The position numbers were made by a program, and so were the translations under genes. A stretch of 64,000 bases of DNA from Oscillospiraceae bacterium (GTDB lineage: Bacteria > Bacillota > Clostridia > Oscillospirales > Oscillospiraceae), in contig JAAWHG010000004.1 of assembly GCA_022795735.1 (NCBI GenBank), positions 1 through 64,000 on the forward strand, in the 5' to 3' direction. Under the pieces are notes generated by a model. The model made no database searches. It saw nothing but the letters and a program-made list of their open reading frames with translations, and was not told where the DNA came from. The stretch's first letter is position 1. Each line of letters opens with the position of its first letter. This document shows positions 42,726-54,095 of the stretch, in pieces.

Positions 42726-44486
42726 TTAGGTTACAGAAATCGCGTCAAACTTACAGTTCTTGCGGCACTGGTCGCAGCGGATGCAGAGGTTCGGGTCGAT
42801 TTCATGCGGCTTCTTCTTCTCGCCGGTGATGGCCTTGGCCGGGCAGTTTTTGGCGCAGCGGCCGCAGCCGGTGCACTTCTCGGCGTCGATGCTGTAGTGC
42901 AGCAGGGCGGCGCACTGGGCGGCGGGGCAGCGCTTCTCGCGGATGTGCGCGTCGTACTCGTCGCGGAAATAACGAATGGTGGTCAGGACCGGGTTCGGAG
43001 CGGTCTGACCGAGGCCGCAGAGCGCGCCGTCCTTGATGGAAATGCACAGCTCTTCAAGCAGCTCGACGTCGCCTTCCTTGCCCTCGCCGTTGACGATACG
43101 GGTGAGAATCTCATCCATGCGCTTGGTGCCGATGCGGCAGTGGGTGCACTTGCCGCAGGACTCGGACATGGTGAAGTCCAGGAAGAACTTGGCCATGCCG
43201 ACCATGCAGGTGGTCTCGTCCATGACGACCATGCCGCCGGAGCCCATGATCGCGCCGGTCGCGCCCAGGGCCTTGTAGTCGATGACGGTGTCGAGCAGGC
43301 GGGCGGGGATACAGCCGCCGGAGGGGCCGCCCATCTGGACCGCCTTGATTTCCTTATCGTCGCGGATGCCGCCGCCGATGCCGAAGATCACGTCCCGAAG
43401 GGTCTTGCCCATGGGGATTTCGACGAGGCCGCCCTTGCGGATTTTGCCGGTCAGGGCAAAGACCTTGGTGCCCTTGCTGCCCTCGGTGCCCATGGCCGCG
43501 AACTTCTCGCCGCCGTTGAGCATAATCCAGGCCACGTTGGCAAAGGTCTCGACGTTGTTGATGTTGGAGGGTTCATCCATATAGCCCTTGGCCGCCGGGA
43601 AGGGGGGCTTCAGACGGGGCATGCCGCGCTTGCCCTCAAGGGAGGCGATCAGGGCGGTTTCCTCGCCGCAGACGAACGCGCCCGCGCCGGCCTTGATCTT
43701 CATATCGCAGGAGAAGCCGGTGCCGAGGATGTTGTCGCCGAGGAGGTTGGCCGCGCGGGCCTGTACGATGGCCTCTTCCAGGTGCTTGATGGCGAGGGGA
43801 TACTCGGCGCGGACGTAGACGATCATCTCGGAAGCGCCGATCGCATAAGCGCCGATCAACATACCTTCGATGAGGTTGTGGGGGTCGGACTCAATGACAG
43901 CGCGGTCCATGAACGCGCCGGGGTCGCCCTCGTCGGCGTTGCAGATCATGTGCTTGGGAATGCTGGGGTCGGTGACGCTGGTACGGGCGGCGTTCCATTT
44001 GAACCAGGTCGGGAAGCCCGCGCCGCCGCGTCCGGCCAGACCGGAAATTTTAATTTCTTCGATAACCTGCTCGGGGGTCATGGTCTTGAGGACCTTCTCC
44101 AGAGCCTGGTAGCCGTCGCTCTTGCGGTAATCCTCGAGGGAGGTGGGGTCGATCAGGCCGCAATGACGCAGGGCGATACGGGTCTGCTGGGTGAGGAAGG
44201 ATTCGTCGTCGGGGGAGATGGTCAGGCTGTCCACCTTGGATAGGTCGCCGGTACGGGCGGCCTCGACGATGGCGGGGGCGTCCTCGGGCTTCAGGCGGAC
44301 CAGGCGGCGGAGGAACTTCTCTCCGTCGTACAGATCAATGAGGGGCTCCAGGAAGCACATGCCGATGCAGCCGGTGCTGCCCAGGGTAAAGGGCTCGTTC
44401 TCTCCCATCAGATCGGTGATCGCCGTATGTACCTTGGAAGCTCCCGCCGCGATCCCGCAAGAGCCTTCGCCAATGACAATTCTCAT
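42726..44486 (-). CDS. NuoF/HydB-like NADH-binding Fe-S flavoprotein
   Basis: 586 residues. A thioredoxin-like [2Fe-2S] domain (STGCIGMCFLEPL) precedes the NuoF core: FMN/NADH fold SGLAGRGGAGFPTWFKW and NADEGDPGAFMDR, SLBB-type region, and the [4Fe-4S] Cys set SCGKCTHCRIGTKRMDE with the following LCSI-like Cys. The C-terminal ferredoxin-type pair is CTGCGRCAKNCP and CIRCDQCRKNC. This subunit oxidises NADH in electron-bifurcating hydrogenases and transhydrogenases. Its ATG overlaps the stop of the NuoE-like gene (ATGA). Confidence 0.92.
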   Translation of the reverse strand: MRIVIGEGSCGIAAGASKVHTAITDLMGENEPFTLGSTGCIGMCFLEPLIDLYDGEKFLRRLVRLKPEDAPAIVEAARTGDLSKVDSLTISPDDESFLTQQTRIALRHCGLIDPTSLEDYRKSDGYQALEKVLKTMTPEQVIEEIKISGLAGRGGAGFPTWFKWNAARTSVTDPSIPKHMICNADEGDPGAFMDRAVIESDPHNLIEGMLIGAYAIGASEMIVYVRAEYPLAIKHLEEAIVQARAANLLGDNILGTGFSCDMKIKAGAGAFVCGEETALIASLEGKRGMPRLKPPFPAAKGYMDEPSNINNVETFANVAWIMLNGGEKFAAMGTEGSKGTKVFALTGKIRKGGLVEIPMGKTLRDVIFGIGGGIRDDKEIKAVQMGGPSGGCIPARLLDTVIDYKALGATGAIMGSGGMVVMDETTCMVGMAKFFLDFTMSESCGKCTHCRIGTKRMDEILTRIVNGEGKEGDVELLEELCISIKDGALCGLGQTAPNPVLTTIRYFRDEYDAHIREKRCPAAQCAALLHYSIDAEKCTGCGRCAKNCPAKAITGEKKKPHEIDPNLCIRCDQCRKNCKFDAISVT

Positions 44487-44980
44487 TGCGCTCCCTCCGT
44501 ATTCTGAATTTCCTTGAGGATGCCAACGGCTTTCTCCGGGGTCAGATTACCGTGCGCCTCACCGTTTATCATAATGACCGGCGCCAGCGAGCAACAGCCG
44601 AGGCAGGCGACCTTTTCCAGGGTGAAGAGGCCGTCCTCCGTGGTCTCCCCGTCCTCGATGCCGAGGTAACTGGAGATGGCGGTGATGATACGTTCGCTCG
44701 AGTTGACGTGGCAGGCGGTGCCCTGGCAGGACATCAGCAGATACTTGCCGATGGGCTGCAGGCGGAACTGCGCGTAGAACGTGGCGACGCCCAGCACCTC
44801 CGCTGGACTGACCCCGGTCTTGTCGGCGATATGATACATGACATCCTTGGGAAGATAGCCGTAAATTTCCTGGGCTTTTTGCAGGATGGTGATCAAGCTG
44901 CCGCGAACCGAGGCGTATTCGTCCAGAACGTCTTTCAGTTTCGTCAAGTCGCTCTGGGGGCCTTGCTTGCTGTGAACCAT
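44483..44980 (-). CDS. NuoE/HydC-like [2Fe-2S] thioredoxin-fold subunit
   Basis: 165 residues. Four-Cys [2Fe-2S] pattern: SCQGTACHVN and KVACLGCCSLAPVIMINGE; the N terminus (VLDEYASVRGSLITILQKAQE and YGYLPKDVMYHIADKTGVS) is the typical helical lead of NuoE. First gene of the three-gene operon; ATG 44980 has GGAGGGA upstream. The gap 44981-45226 shows no certain leftward promoter (a TATACT-like box near 45023-45028 lacks a good -35). Confidence 0.92.
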   Translation of the reverse strand: MVHSKQGPQSDLTKLKDVLDEYASVRGSLITILQKAQEIYGYLPKDVMYHIADKTGVSPAEVLGVATFYAQFRLQPIGKYLLMSCQGTACHVNSSERIITAISSYLGIEDGETTEDGLFTLEKVACLGCCSLAPVIMINGEAHGNLTPEKAVGILKEIQNTEGAQ

Positions 44981-45226
44981 AAATTATTCCCTCCATTTTT
45001 AAAGGATTGCTGCTCAACGTCTAGTATACTACGTTTTTCGTCAATTGGGAAGACAAAGTTCCTGGGAAAACCAAATGAAAAATGGTCTGTTTTTTTGTGC
45101 AAACAGCGACAAGCAAAAGAAAAAAACTTAGAGAAATTGTGCAAAAAAATTTACCCGCTGGTTTGGCCCGTTTTATTGGGTTTTAGCGGGGAGACACGAC
45201 GTTTTCCGGGCGCCGTGAAATAGTTC

Positions 45227-45256
45227 TGGACAGAAGGGGCGGCGGTGGAGTAAAAT
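45227..45256 (+). promoter_or_regulatory. Candidate galK-galT promoter
   Basis: -35 TGGACA (45227-45232), 18-base spacer, -10 TAAAAT (45251-45256). Confidence 0.55.
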
Positions 45257-45276
45257 ACGGGAAAGGAGGGAGCGAG

Positions 45277-46575
45277 ATGAACGTCCAAAACTTATTGGCG
45301 CAGTCGCTGCGGGCGGGGGAGTGGGACGCCGCCCTGTCCGGGCTGTATGCGCTGGACGGCTCGGAGGAGAGCCTTTCACAGGCGCGGGAGCGCGCGGCGA
45401 ACCTGGCGGAGTGCTTTGCGGCGGTCTTTCCCGGAGAGGCCGCGCCGTCTCTGTTCAGCGGGCCGGGGCGGACTGAAATCGGCGGCAATCACACCGATCA
45501 CCAGCATGGCCGCGTACTTTGCGGGAGCGTGGACCTGGACATGCTGGCCTGCGCCGCCCCAAACGGAAAAAACGCAGCCCGCATCCAATCGGAGGGGTAT
45601 CCGCCCCTGGAAATATCTTTGGAGGACCTGTCCCCCCGAGCGGAAGAGAGAAACAGTTCGGCAGCTCTGGTGCGGGGCGTTGCGGCGGGAATTCGGAAGG
45701 CGGGATTTACCCTTGCCGGATTCGACGCCTGTGTGACCTCGACGGTGCTCTCCGGCTCCGGACTCTCATCGTCGGCGGCTTATGAGGTGCTGGTTGGCAA
45801 CATTTTCAACCATTTTTGCTGTGGGGGCGGGCTGGACCCGGTGACGATTGCCAAAATTGGGCAGTACGCGGAAAATGTCTATTTCGGGAAGCCGTGCGGA
45901 TTGATGGACCAAATGGGTTCCGCCGTTGGCGGTGCGGTGTCCATCGACTTTCACAATCCGGCAGACCCCATTGTAAGGCGGGCTGGATACGACTTTTCCA
46001 AGTCGGGACACGCCCTGTGCATTGTGGACAGCGGGTCCTGTCACGCCGATTTGACTGGCGACTACGCCGCCATTCCCAGAGAGATGGGGGAGGTGGCCGC
46101 CTACTTCGGCAAGACCGTCCTGCGGGATGTACCAGAGTCCGACTTCCGGTCTGCGATCCCCGTCCTGCGGGAACGGTGCGGAGACCGGGCGGTCCTGCGG
46201 GCCATCCATTTCTACGACGATGACCGCTGTGCCGCGCTGGAGGCCGAGGCGTTGGAGGCGGGGGATTTTAACCGGTTTCTGCGCCTGGTTCACCAGTCCG
46301 GCCTGTCCTCCTGGCTGCGGCTGCAAAACACATGGTCCCTTGCCGACACGCGGCAGCAGGCGGTTCCGCTGGCACTGACCCTGAGCGCGGAGCTGTTGGA
46401 GGGCGAGGGCGCGTCCCGTGTCCATGGCGGCGGCTTTGCCGGAACGATTCAGGCCTTTGTCCCGGTGGACCGGCTGGAACGGTTCCGGACCGGCATGGAG
46501 GCGGTGTTGGGACAGGGCATGTGCCATATCATACATATTCGCCCGCAGGGTGGTTGTATGCTGGAAAAGAGGTAG
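45277..46575 (+). CDS. galK: Galactokinase family protein
   Basis: 432 residues of the GHMP kinase superfamily. Signature GPGRTEIGGNHTDHQHGRVL (near 65), ATP-binding loop STVLSGSGLSSSAAYEVLV (near 150), Asp in FGKPCGLMDQMGSAVGG, and C-terminal motif HGGGFAGTIQAFV. It phosphorylates galactose to galactose-1-phosphate for the Leloir pathway. About 40 residues longer at the N terminus than minimal GalK, as in other clostridial members. galT follows 7 bases later. AAGGAGG before ATG 45277. Confidence 0.93.
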   Translation: MNVQNLLAQSLRAGEWDAALSGLYALDGSEESLSQARERAANLAECFAAVFPGEAAPSLFSGPGRTEIGGNHTDHQHGRVLCGSVDLDMLACAAPNGKNAARIQSEGYPPLEISLEDLSPRAEERNSSAALVRGVAAGIRKAGFTLAGFDACVTSTVLSGSGLSSSAAYEVLVGNIFNHFCCGGGLDPVTIAKIGQYAENVYFGKPCGLMDQMGSAVGGAVSIDFHNPADPIVRRAGYDFSKSGHALCIVDSGSCHADLTGDYAAIPREMGEVAAYFGKTVLRDVPESDFRSAIPVLRERCGDRAVLRAIHFYDDDRCAALEAEALEAGDFNRFLRLVHQSGLSSWLRLQNTWSLADTRQQAVPLALTLSAELLEGEGASRVHGGGFAGTIQAFVPVDRLERFRTGMEAVLGQGMCHIIHIRPQGGCMLEKR

Positions 46576-46582
46576 AAAGAGA

Positions 46583-48085
46583 ATGGCAAAGATTGACGAA
46601 GCGGTTGCAGAGCTGGCGGACTATGCGCTGCGCACCGGCCTGATTGGGGAGACGGAGAGGCGTTGGGCCATCAACACGATTCTGGAAACGCTGAAGCTGG
46701 ACAGCTTCAGCAGTCCCGGCGGCGAGAGGCGGGCGCGTCCGTTGGCGGCCATTTTGGACGACCTGCTGGACGATGCCTATGCGCGGGGCGTTTTGACGGA
46801 AAATTCTGTGGGATACCGTGATTTGCTTGATACCGCGCTGATGGGCCGGCTGACCCCCCGTCCGGGCCAGGTGACCGCCGCGTTTTGGGAGCTGTTGGAG
46901 CGGGAGGGGCCGGAAAGTGCCACCGACTGGTACTACCGGTTCAGCCAGGACACCAACTACATCCGTCGTGACCGCATTGCCAGAGACCTCCAGTGGAAGG
47001 CGGACACCCCCTACGGCGAGCTGGATATTACGATCAACCTCTCAAAGCCGGAGAAAGACCCAAAAGCAATTGCCGCAGCGCGGGAGCTGCCGGCCTCCGA
47101 CTACCCGCGGTGTCTGCTCTGCGCGGAAAACGAGGGCTACGCGGGCCGCCTGAATCATCCGGCGCGGCAAAACCACCGGTTGGTCCCCGTTCCCATAAAG
47201 GGGGCGTCCTGGTATTTTCAGTATTCGCCCTATGTTTATTACAATGAGCACTGTATTTGTTTTAACAGCGTCCATACGCCGATGAAGATTGACCGGTCCT
47301 GCTTTGAAAAGCTGCTGGACTTTGTGAGGCAGTTTCCCCATTATTTTGTCGGCTCCAACGCGGATTTGCCCATTGTGGGCGGCTCGATCCTGGCGCACGA
47401 CCATTTCCAGGGGGGACGCTATGTGTTTGCGATGGAGAAAGCGAAGGTGGAGACCCCCTATACGTTCCCTGGCTTTGCGGATGTGACGGCGGGGATTGTC
47501 AACTGGCCCATGTCGGTGCTGCGTCTCACGGCGGCCAACCCGGAACGGCTGGTGGAATTGGCTGGACGGGTTTTGACGGCGTGGCGCGGTTATACCGACG
47601 AGGCCGCGATGATTTTGGCGGAGACAGAGGGAGTCCCCCATAATACGATTACGCCCATTGCCCGGAGGCGGGGGGCGGATTATGAGCTTGACCTGGTGCT
47701 GCGCAACAACCTGACGACGGAGGAACACCCACTGGGCTTGTACCACCCCCACGCCGAGCTGCACCACATTAAAAAAGAAAATATCGGGCTGATTGAAGTT
47801 ATGGGGCTGGCGGTTTTGCCAGCGCGGCTCAAGGAGGAACTGACCGCCGTGGCCGGATGTCTGGCGGCGGGCGCGGACCTGCGGGAGAGCGAATTAACCG
47901 CAAAGCACGCCGGCTGGGCCGAGAGCTTTCGGGACCGGTACGACTTTAAACGGGAAAACGCGTTGGAGGCCGTCAAGGCTGAGACGGGTATCGTGTTTGC
48001 CAAGGTACTGGAGCACGCGGGGGTTTATAAGCGGAATCCGGAGGGAGTAGCGGCGTTTTTGCGGTTTCTGGGCACAATTTGCTGA
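46583..48085 (+). CDS. galT: UDP-glucose-hexose-1-phosphate uridylyltransferase (type 2 GalT)
   Basis: 500 residues of the Firmicutes-type GalT (type 2), which swaps UMP between UDP-glucose and galactose-1-phosphate. Landmarks: YYRFSQDTNYIRRDRIARD, VPIKGASWYFQYSPYVYYNE, GSILAHDHFQGGRYVFAMEK with the catalytic His region (HDHFQGG in place of HPHCQ) and LYHPHAELHHIKKENIGLI. ATG 46583 has AGAGG; the frame from 46418 lies in galK. With galK it forms a galactose operon; no transporter or epimerase is adjacent. Confidence 0.93.
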   Translation: MAKIDEAVAELADYALRTGLIGETERRWAINTILETLKLDSFSSPGGERRARPLAAILDDLLDDAYARGVLTENSVGYRDLLDTALMGRLTPRPGQVTAAFWELLEREGPESATDWYYRFSQDTNYIRRDRIARDLQWKADTPYGELDITINLSKPEKDPKAIAAARELPASDYPRCLLCAENEGYAGRLNHPARQNHRLVPVPIKGASWYFQYSPYVYYNEHCICFNSVHTPMKIDRSCFEKLLDFVRQFPHYFVGSNADLPIVGGSILAHDHFQGGRYVFAMEKAKVETPYTFPGFADVTAGIVNWPMSVLRLTAANPERLVELAGRVLTAWRGYTDEAAMILAETEGVPHNTITPIARRRGADYELDLVLRNNLTTEEHPLGLYHPHAELHHIKKENIGLIEVMGLAVLPARLKEELTAVAGCLAAGADLRESELTAKHAGWAESFRDRYDFKRENALEAVKAETGIVFAKVLEHAGVYKRNPEGVAAFLRFLGTIC

Positions 48086-48145
48086 GTGCAGAGAAAACCG
48101 GAGCGCGCGGCGACATAGAACAACAAAGAGTAAAAAGCAAGTACG

Positions 48146-48196
48146 GACATGCGCAAGCCCAGCGGGAGACGAGCTCTCGCTGGGCTTGCGCATGTC
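48146..48196 (+). terminator. Long hairpin after galT
   Basis: 23-bp stem with one G-T pair (48146-48168 / 48174-48196, loop ACGAG). Not followed by a T run, so it may be an RNA-stability element rather than a terminator. The rest of 48086-48296 has no gene. Confidence 0.5.
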
Positions 48197-48296
48197 GTAT
48201 CTGTACCAGTGGAGGGGATATGCAATCAACTGCCGGCCGTTTTTTCCTATAAATGAACAAGCACAATTTTACAGCATTTAAACTGAGCCGGGGGAG

Positions 48297-49043
48297 ATGC
48301 GTGTTTACGACTTTGACGGCGTCAAGCTCCACGCTTATCAGACGGGCGATCCGTTGGCGGACGAAGTATTTCTGGTGGAAAAGTCCGGCCAGTTTGTGGG
48401 GCTGGAGACGCCATGCTTTGTGGACAGCATCGCCGCGCTAAGCGCATATCTGGAGAGCAAGACAGTGGCCGGGGTGCTGGTGGCCTATCATGGAGCGGGT
48501 GCTTCGTTCCTTCCGGCGGTTCCCAAGTACGCAACCGCGAACGCTGTGGACTATGCGGAGAACGGTGGAGGAAAGGCTCTGATTGAGCAGTTCTCTACGG
48601 CCTTTGGCAGCGCCTTTGACAGCGGCGTTCACGCCATTACCCATATCATAGAGGCGGGACCGGTAACCATTGGTGGGATTTCTTTCATCATCCACCCTAC
48701 CGTCGAAGCCTTTGACATAGAAATTCCGGAGATCAACGTAGTCTATACCCACATGCTGGGTCACGACTGTCACTCCATTGTGGCCGGAAGCGGTCATGCC
48801 GATGGAATCATTGCCCAGTTAAAGAATTATATTCAGCGAGGCTATGATCTGATCCTGACTTCCCACTATACGCCCGAAGGCTTGGAGGACGCGCAGACGA
48901 AAATCGACTATTTAGTGCGGTTGAAGCACATTGCGGCCTCCTGCGGGGACGGTGAAGCGTTTAAGGCAGAGGTAAGAAAACAGTATCCGGCCTACAGTGG
49001 TGAGAATTATCTGGATATGACCACCGGCTTTTTCTTTGGGTGA
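48297..49043 (+). CDS. Unknown protein, possibly metallo-hydrolase-like
   Basis: 248 residues. Features: VLVAYHGAGASFLPAVPKYA, YTHMLGHDCHSIVAGSGHAD with closely spaced His/Asp, and LILTSHYTPEGLEDAQTKID. The His/Asp-rich middle and the SHYTPE segment recall metallo-β-lactamase-fold hydrolases, but the usual HxHxDH motif is missing, so the call is tentative. No signal peptide. The ATG at 48297 directly follows GGGGGAG, an unusually short spacing. It follows galT in the same direction. Confidence 0.6.
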   Translation: MRVYDFDGVKLHAYQTGDPLADEVFLVEKSGQFVGLETPCFVDSIAALSAYLESKTVAGVLVAYHGAGASFLPAVPKYATANAVDYAENGGGKALIEQFSTAFGSAFDSGVHAITHIIEAGPVTIGGISFIIHPTVEAFDIEIPEINVVYTHMLGHDCHSIVAGSGHADGIIAQLKNYIQRGYDLILTSHYTPEGLEDAQTKIDYLVRLKHIAASCGDGEAFKAEVRKQYPAYSGENYLDMTTGFFFG

Positions 49044-49051
49044 GCAGAGAG

Positions 49052-49078
49052 CCCCTGCGGAATTTCGTTCCGCAGGGG
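49052..49078 (+). terminator. Hairpin after the metallo-hydrolase-like gene
   Basis: 11-bp stem CCCCTGCGGAA / TTCCGCAGGGG (49052-49062 / 49068-49078). Not followed by T's. Confidence 0.45.
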
Positions 49079-49180
49079 ACTGCCATAGGAGCATGTTTCA
49101 TAGAATAAAAGGAGCAGATTTGCGTGTTGAACAGAATCCTGCTCCAGGAGACTCCCGAATAGCAACGTCTATTTCAGCAA

Positions 49181-49223
49181 ACAAGGTGGAGAGAACTTTG
49201 TCAAAAAGTTCTCTCCACCTTGT
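49181..49223. terminator. Bidirectional terminator between the rightward gene and prfB
   Basis: Perfect 18-bp stem (49181-49198 / 49206-49223), 3 bases from the prfB stop on the leftward side, with TTTCTT on the right. Confidence 0.7.
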
Positions 49224-49226
49224 TTC

Positions 49227-50348
49227 TTATTTCGTCACCCAGGTATTGGTGGCGGCGCAGTTCAGATAAGCGTTAATGAAGCCGTCCAAATCTCCGTCCA
49301 TGACCGCGTTGATGTTGGTGGACTCAAAGCCGGTCCGGGTGTCCTTGGCGAGGGTGTAGGGCATGAAGACGTAGCTTCGGATTTGGCTGCCCCACTCGAT
49401 TTTCTTTTGGTCGCCCTTGATGTCGGAGATTTTATCGTAGTGCTCGCGCTCTTTGATTTCCACCAGCTTGGAACGGAGCATCTTCATACAGGTGTCCTTG
49501 TTCTGAAACTGGCTGCGCTCGGTCTGACAGGAGACCACAATGCCGGTGGGCTTGTGAATGAGCCGGACTGCAGAGGAGGTCTTGTTGATATGCTGACCGC
49601 CCGCGCCGGAGGAACGGTAGACCTGCATCTCAATGTCCTCGGGACGGATATCCACTTCGACATCGTCGGGAATCTCGGGGATGACCTCCACCGCGGAGAA
49701 AGAAGTGTGCCGCCGTCCCGACGAGTCAAAGGGGGAAATTCGCACCAGCCGGTGCACGCCCGACTCGCTTTTGAGCAAGCCGTAGGCGTTGGTGCCCTCA
49801 ATCAAGAGCTCGGCAGATTTCAGGCCGGCCTCGTCGCCGTCCAGGTAGTCCAGGATTTGGTAGGTAAGGCCGTGGCGTTCCGCCCAACGGGTATACATCC
49901 GGTAAAGCATCTGGCACCAGTCCTGAGCCTCGGTGCCGCCGGCCCCCGCGTGAAAGGAGAGGAGAGCGTTGGTGTTGTCGTACTCGCCCGAGAGCAGCGT
50001 TTCCAAACGCGCGGCTTCCATGTCCTCCTCCAGCTTGGCGACGCCTTCAGTCAGCTCGCCGAGCATGGAGTCGTCATTTTCCTCCAGAGCGATTTCACAG
50101 ATGGTCAGCAGATCGTCCAGCGCGGCGCGCATCGCCTGATATCGCTCGGCTTTGGTTTCCAGCTGACGGGTCCGCTTCATCACCTTCTGGGAGGTATCCG
50201 GGTCGTCCCAGAAGCCGGGGGAGTCAATTTGAGCGTGCAGGCGCTCCAACTCCTCCGCCTCGGCTTCCAGATTCAGAGAGACGGCTAGATTGTCCAGCTT
50301 GGGACCCAGGCCCGTGAGGCGGACCTTGTATTCTTCAAATTCTATCAT
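49227..50348 (-). CDS. prfB: Peptide chain release factor 2
   Basis: 373 residues. RF2 recognises UAA and UGA. The stop-codon tripeptide is in VRISPFDSSGRR (SPF), and the catalytic GGQ in YRSSGAGGQHINKTSSAV (near 250). The frame is unbroken from ATG 50348: there is no internal UGA after about codon 25, so the programmed +1 frameshift found in many RF2 genes is absent here. GGAGGCG precedes the start. It follows rpoC by 18 bases and ends the rpoB-rpoC-prfB run. Confidence 0.96.
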   Translation of the reverse strand: MIEFEEYKVRLTGLGPKLDNLAVSLNLEAEAEELERLHAQIDSPGFWDDPDTSQKVMKRTRQLETKAERYQAMRAALDDLLTICEIALEENDDSMLGELTEGVAKLEEDMEAARLETLLSGEYDNTNALLSFHAGAGGTEAQDWCQMLYRMYTRWAERHGLTYQILDYLDGDEAGLKSAELLIEGTNAYGLLKSESGVHRLVRISPFDSSGRRHTSFSAVEVIPEIPDDVEVDIRPEDIEMQVYRSSGAGGQHINKTSSAVRLIHKPTGIVVSCQTERSQFQNKDTCMKMLRSKLVEIKEREHYDKISDIKGDQKKIEWGSQIRSYVFMPYTLAKDTRTGFESTNINAVMDGDLDGFINAYLNCAATNTWVTK

Positions 50349-50366
50349 AGATTCGCCTCCGGGTGG

Positions 50367-54080
<3,714 letters not shown>

Positions 54081-54095
54081 AGTGATCCCTCCTCC

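Noticed and set aside
40913-44243. Long rightward frames opposite the NuoF and NfnB-like genes.
   Set aside because: Mirror frames of strongly supported Fe-S proteins; no start signal or family motif.
44990-45140. A Rex-like site near TTGTGCAAAAAAATTTAC (45136 area) upstream of the NuoE-like gene.
   Set aside because: Only one half matches the TTGTGAA...TTCACAA consensus; not counted as an operator.
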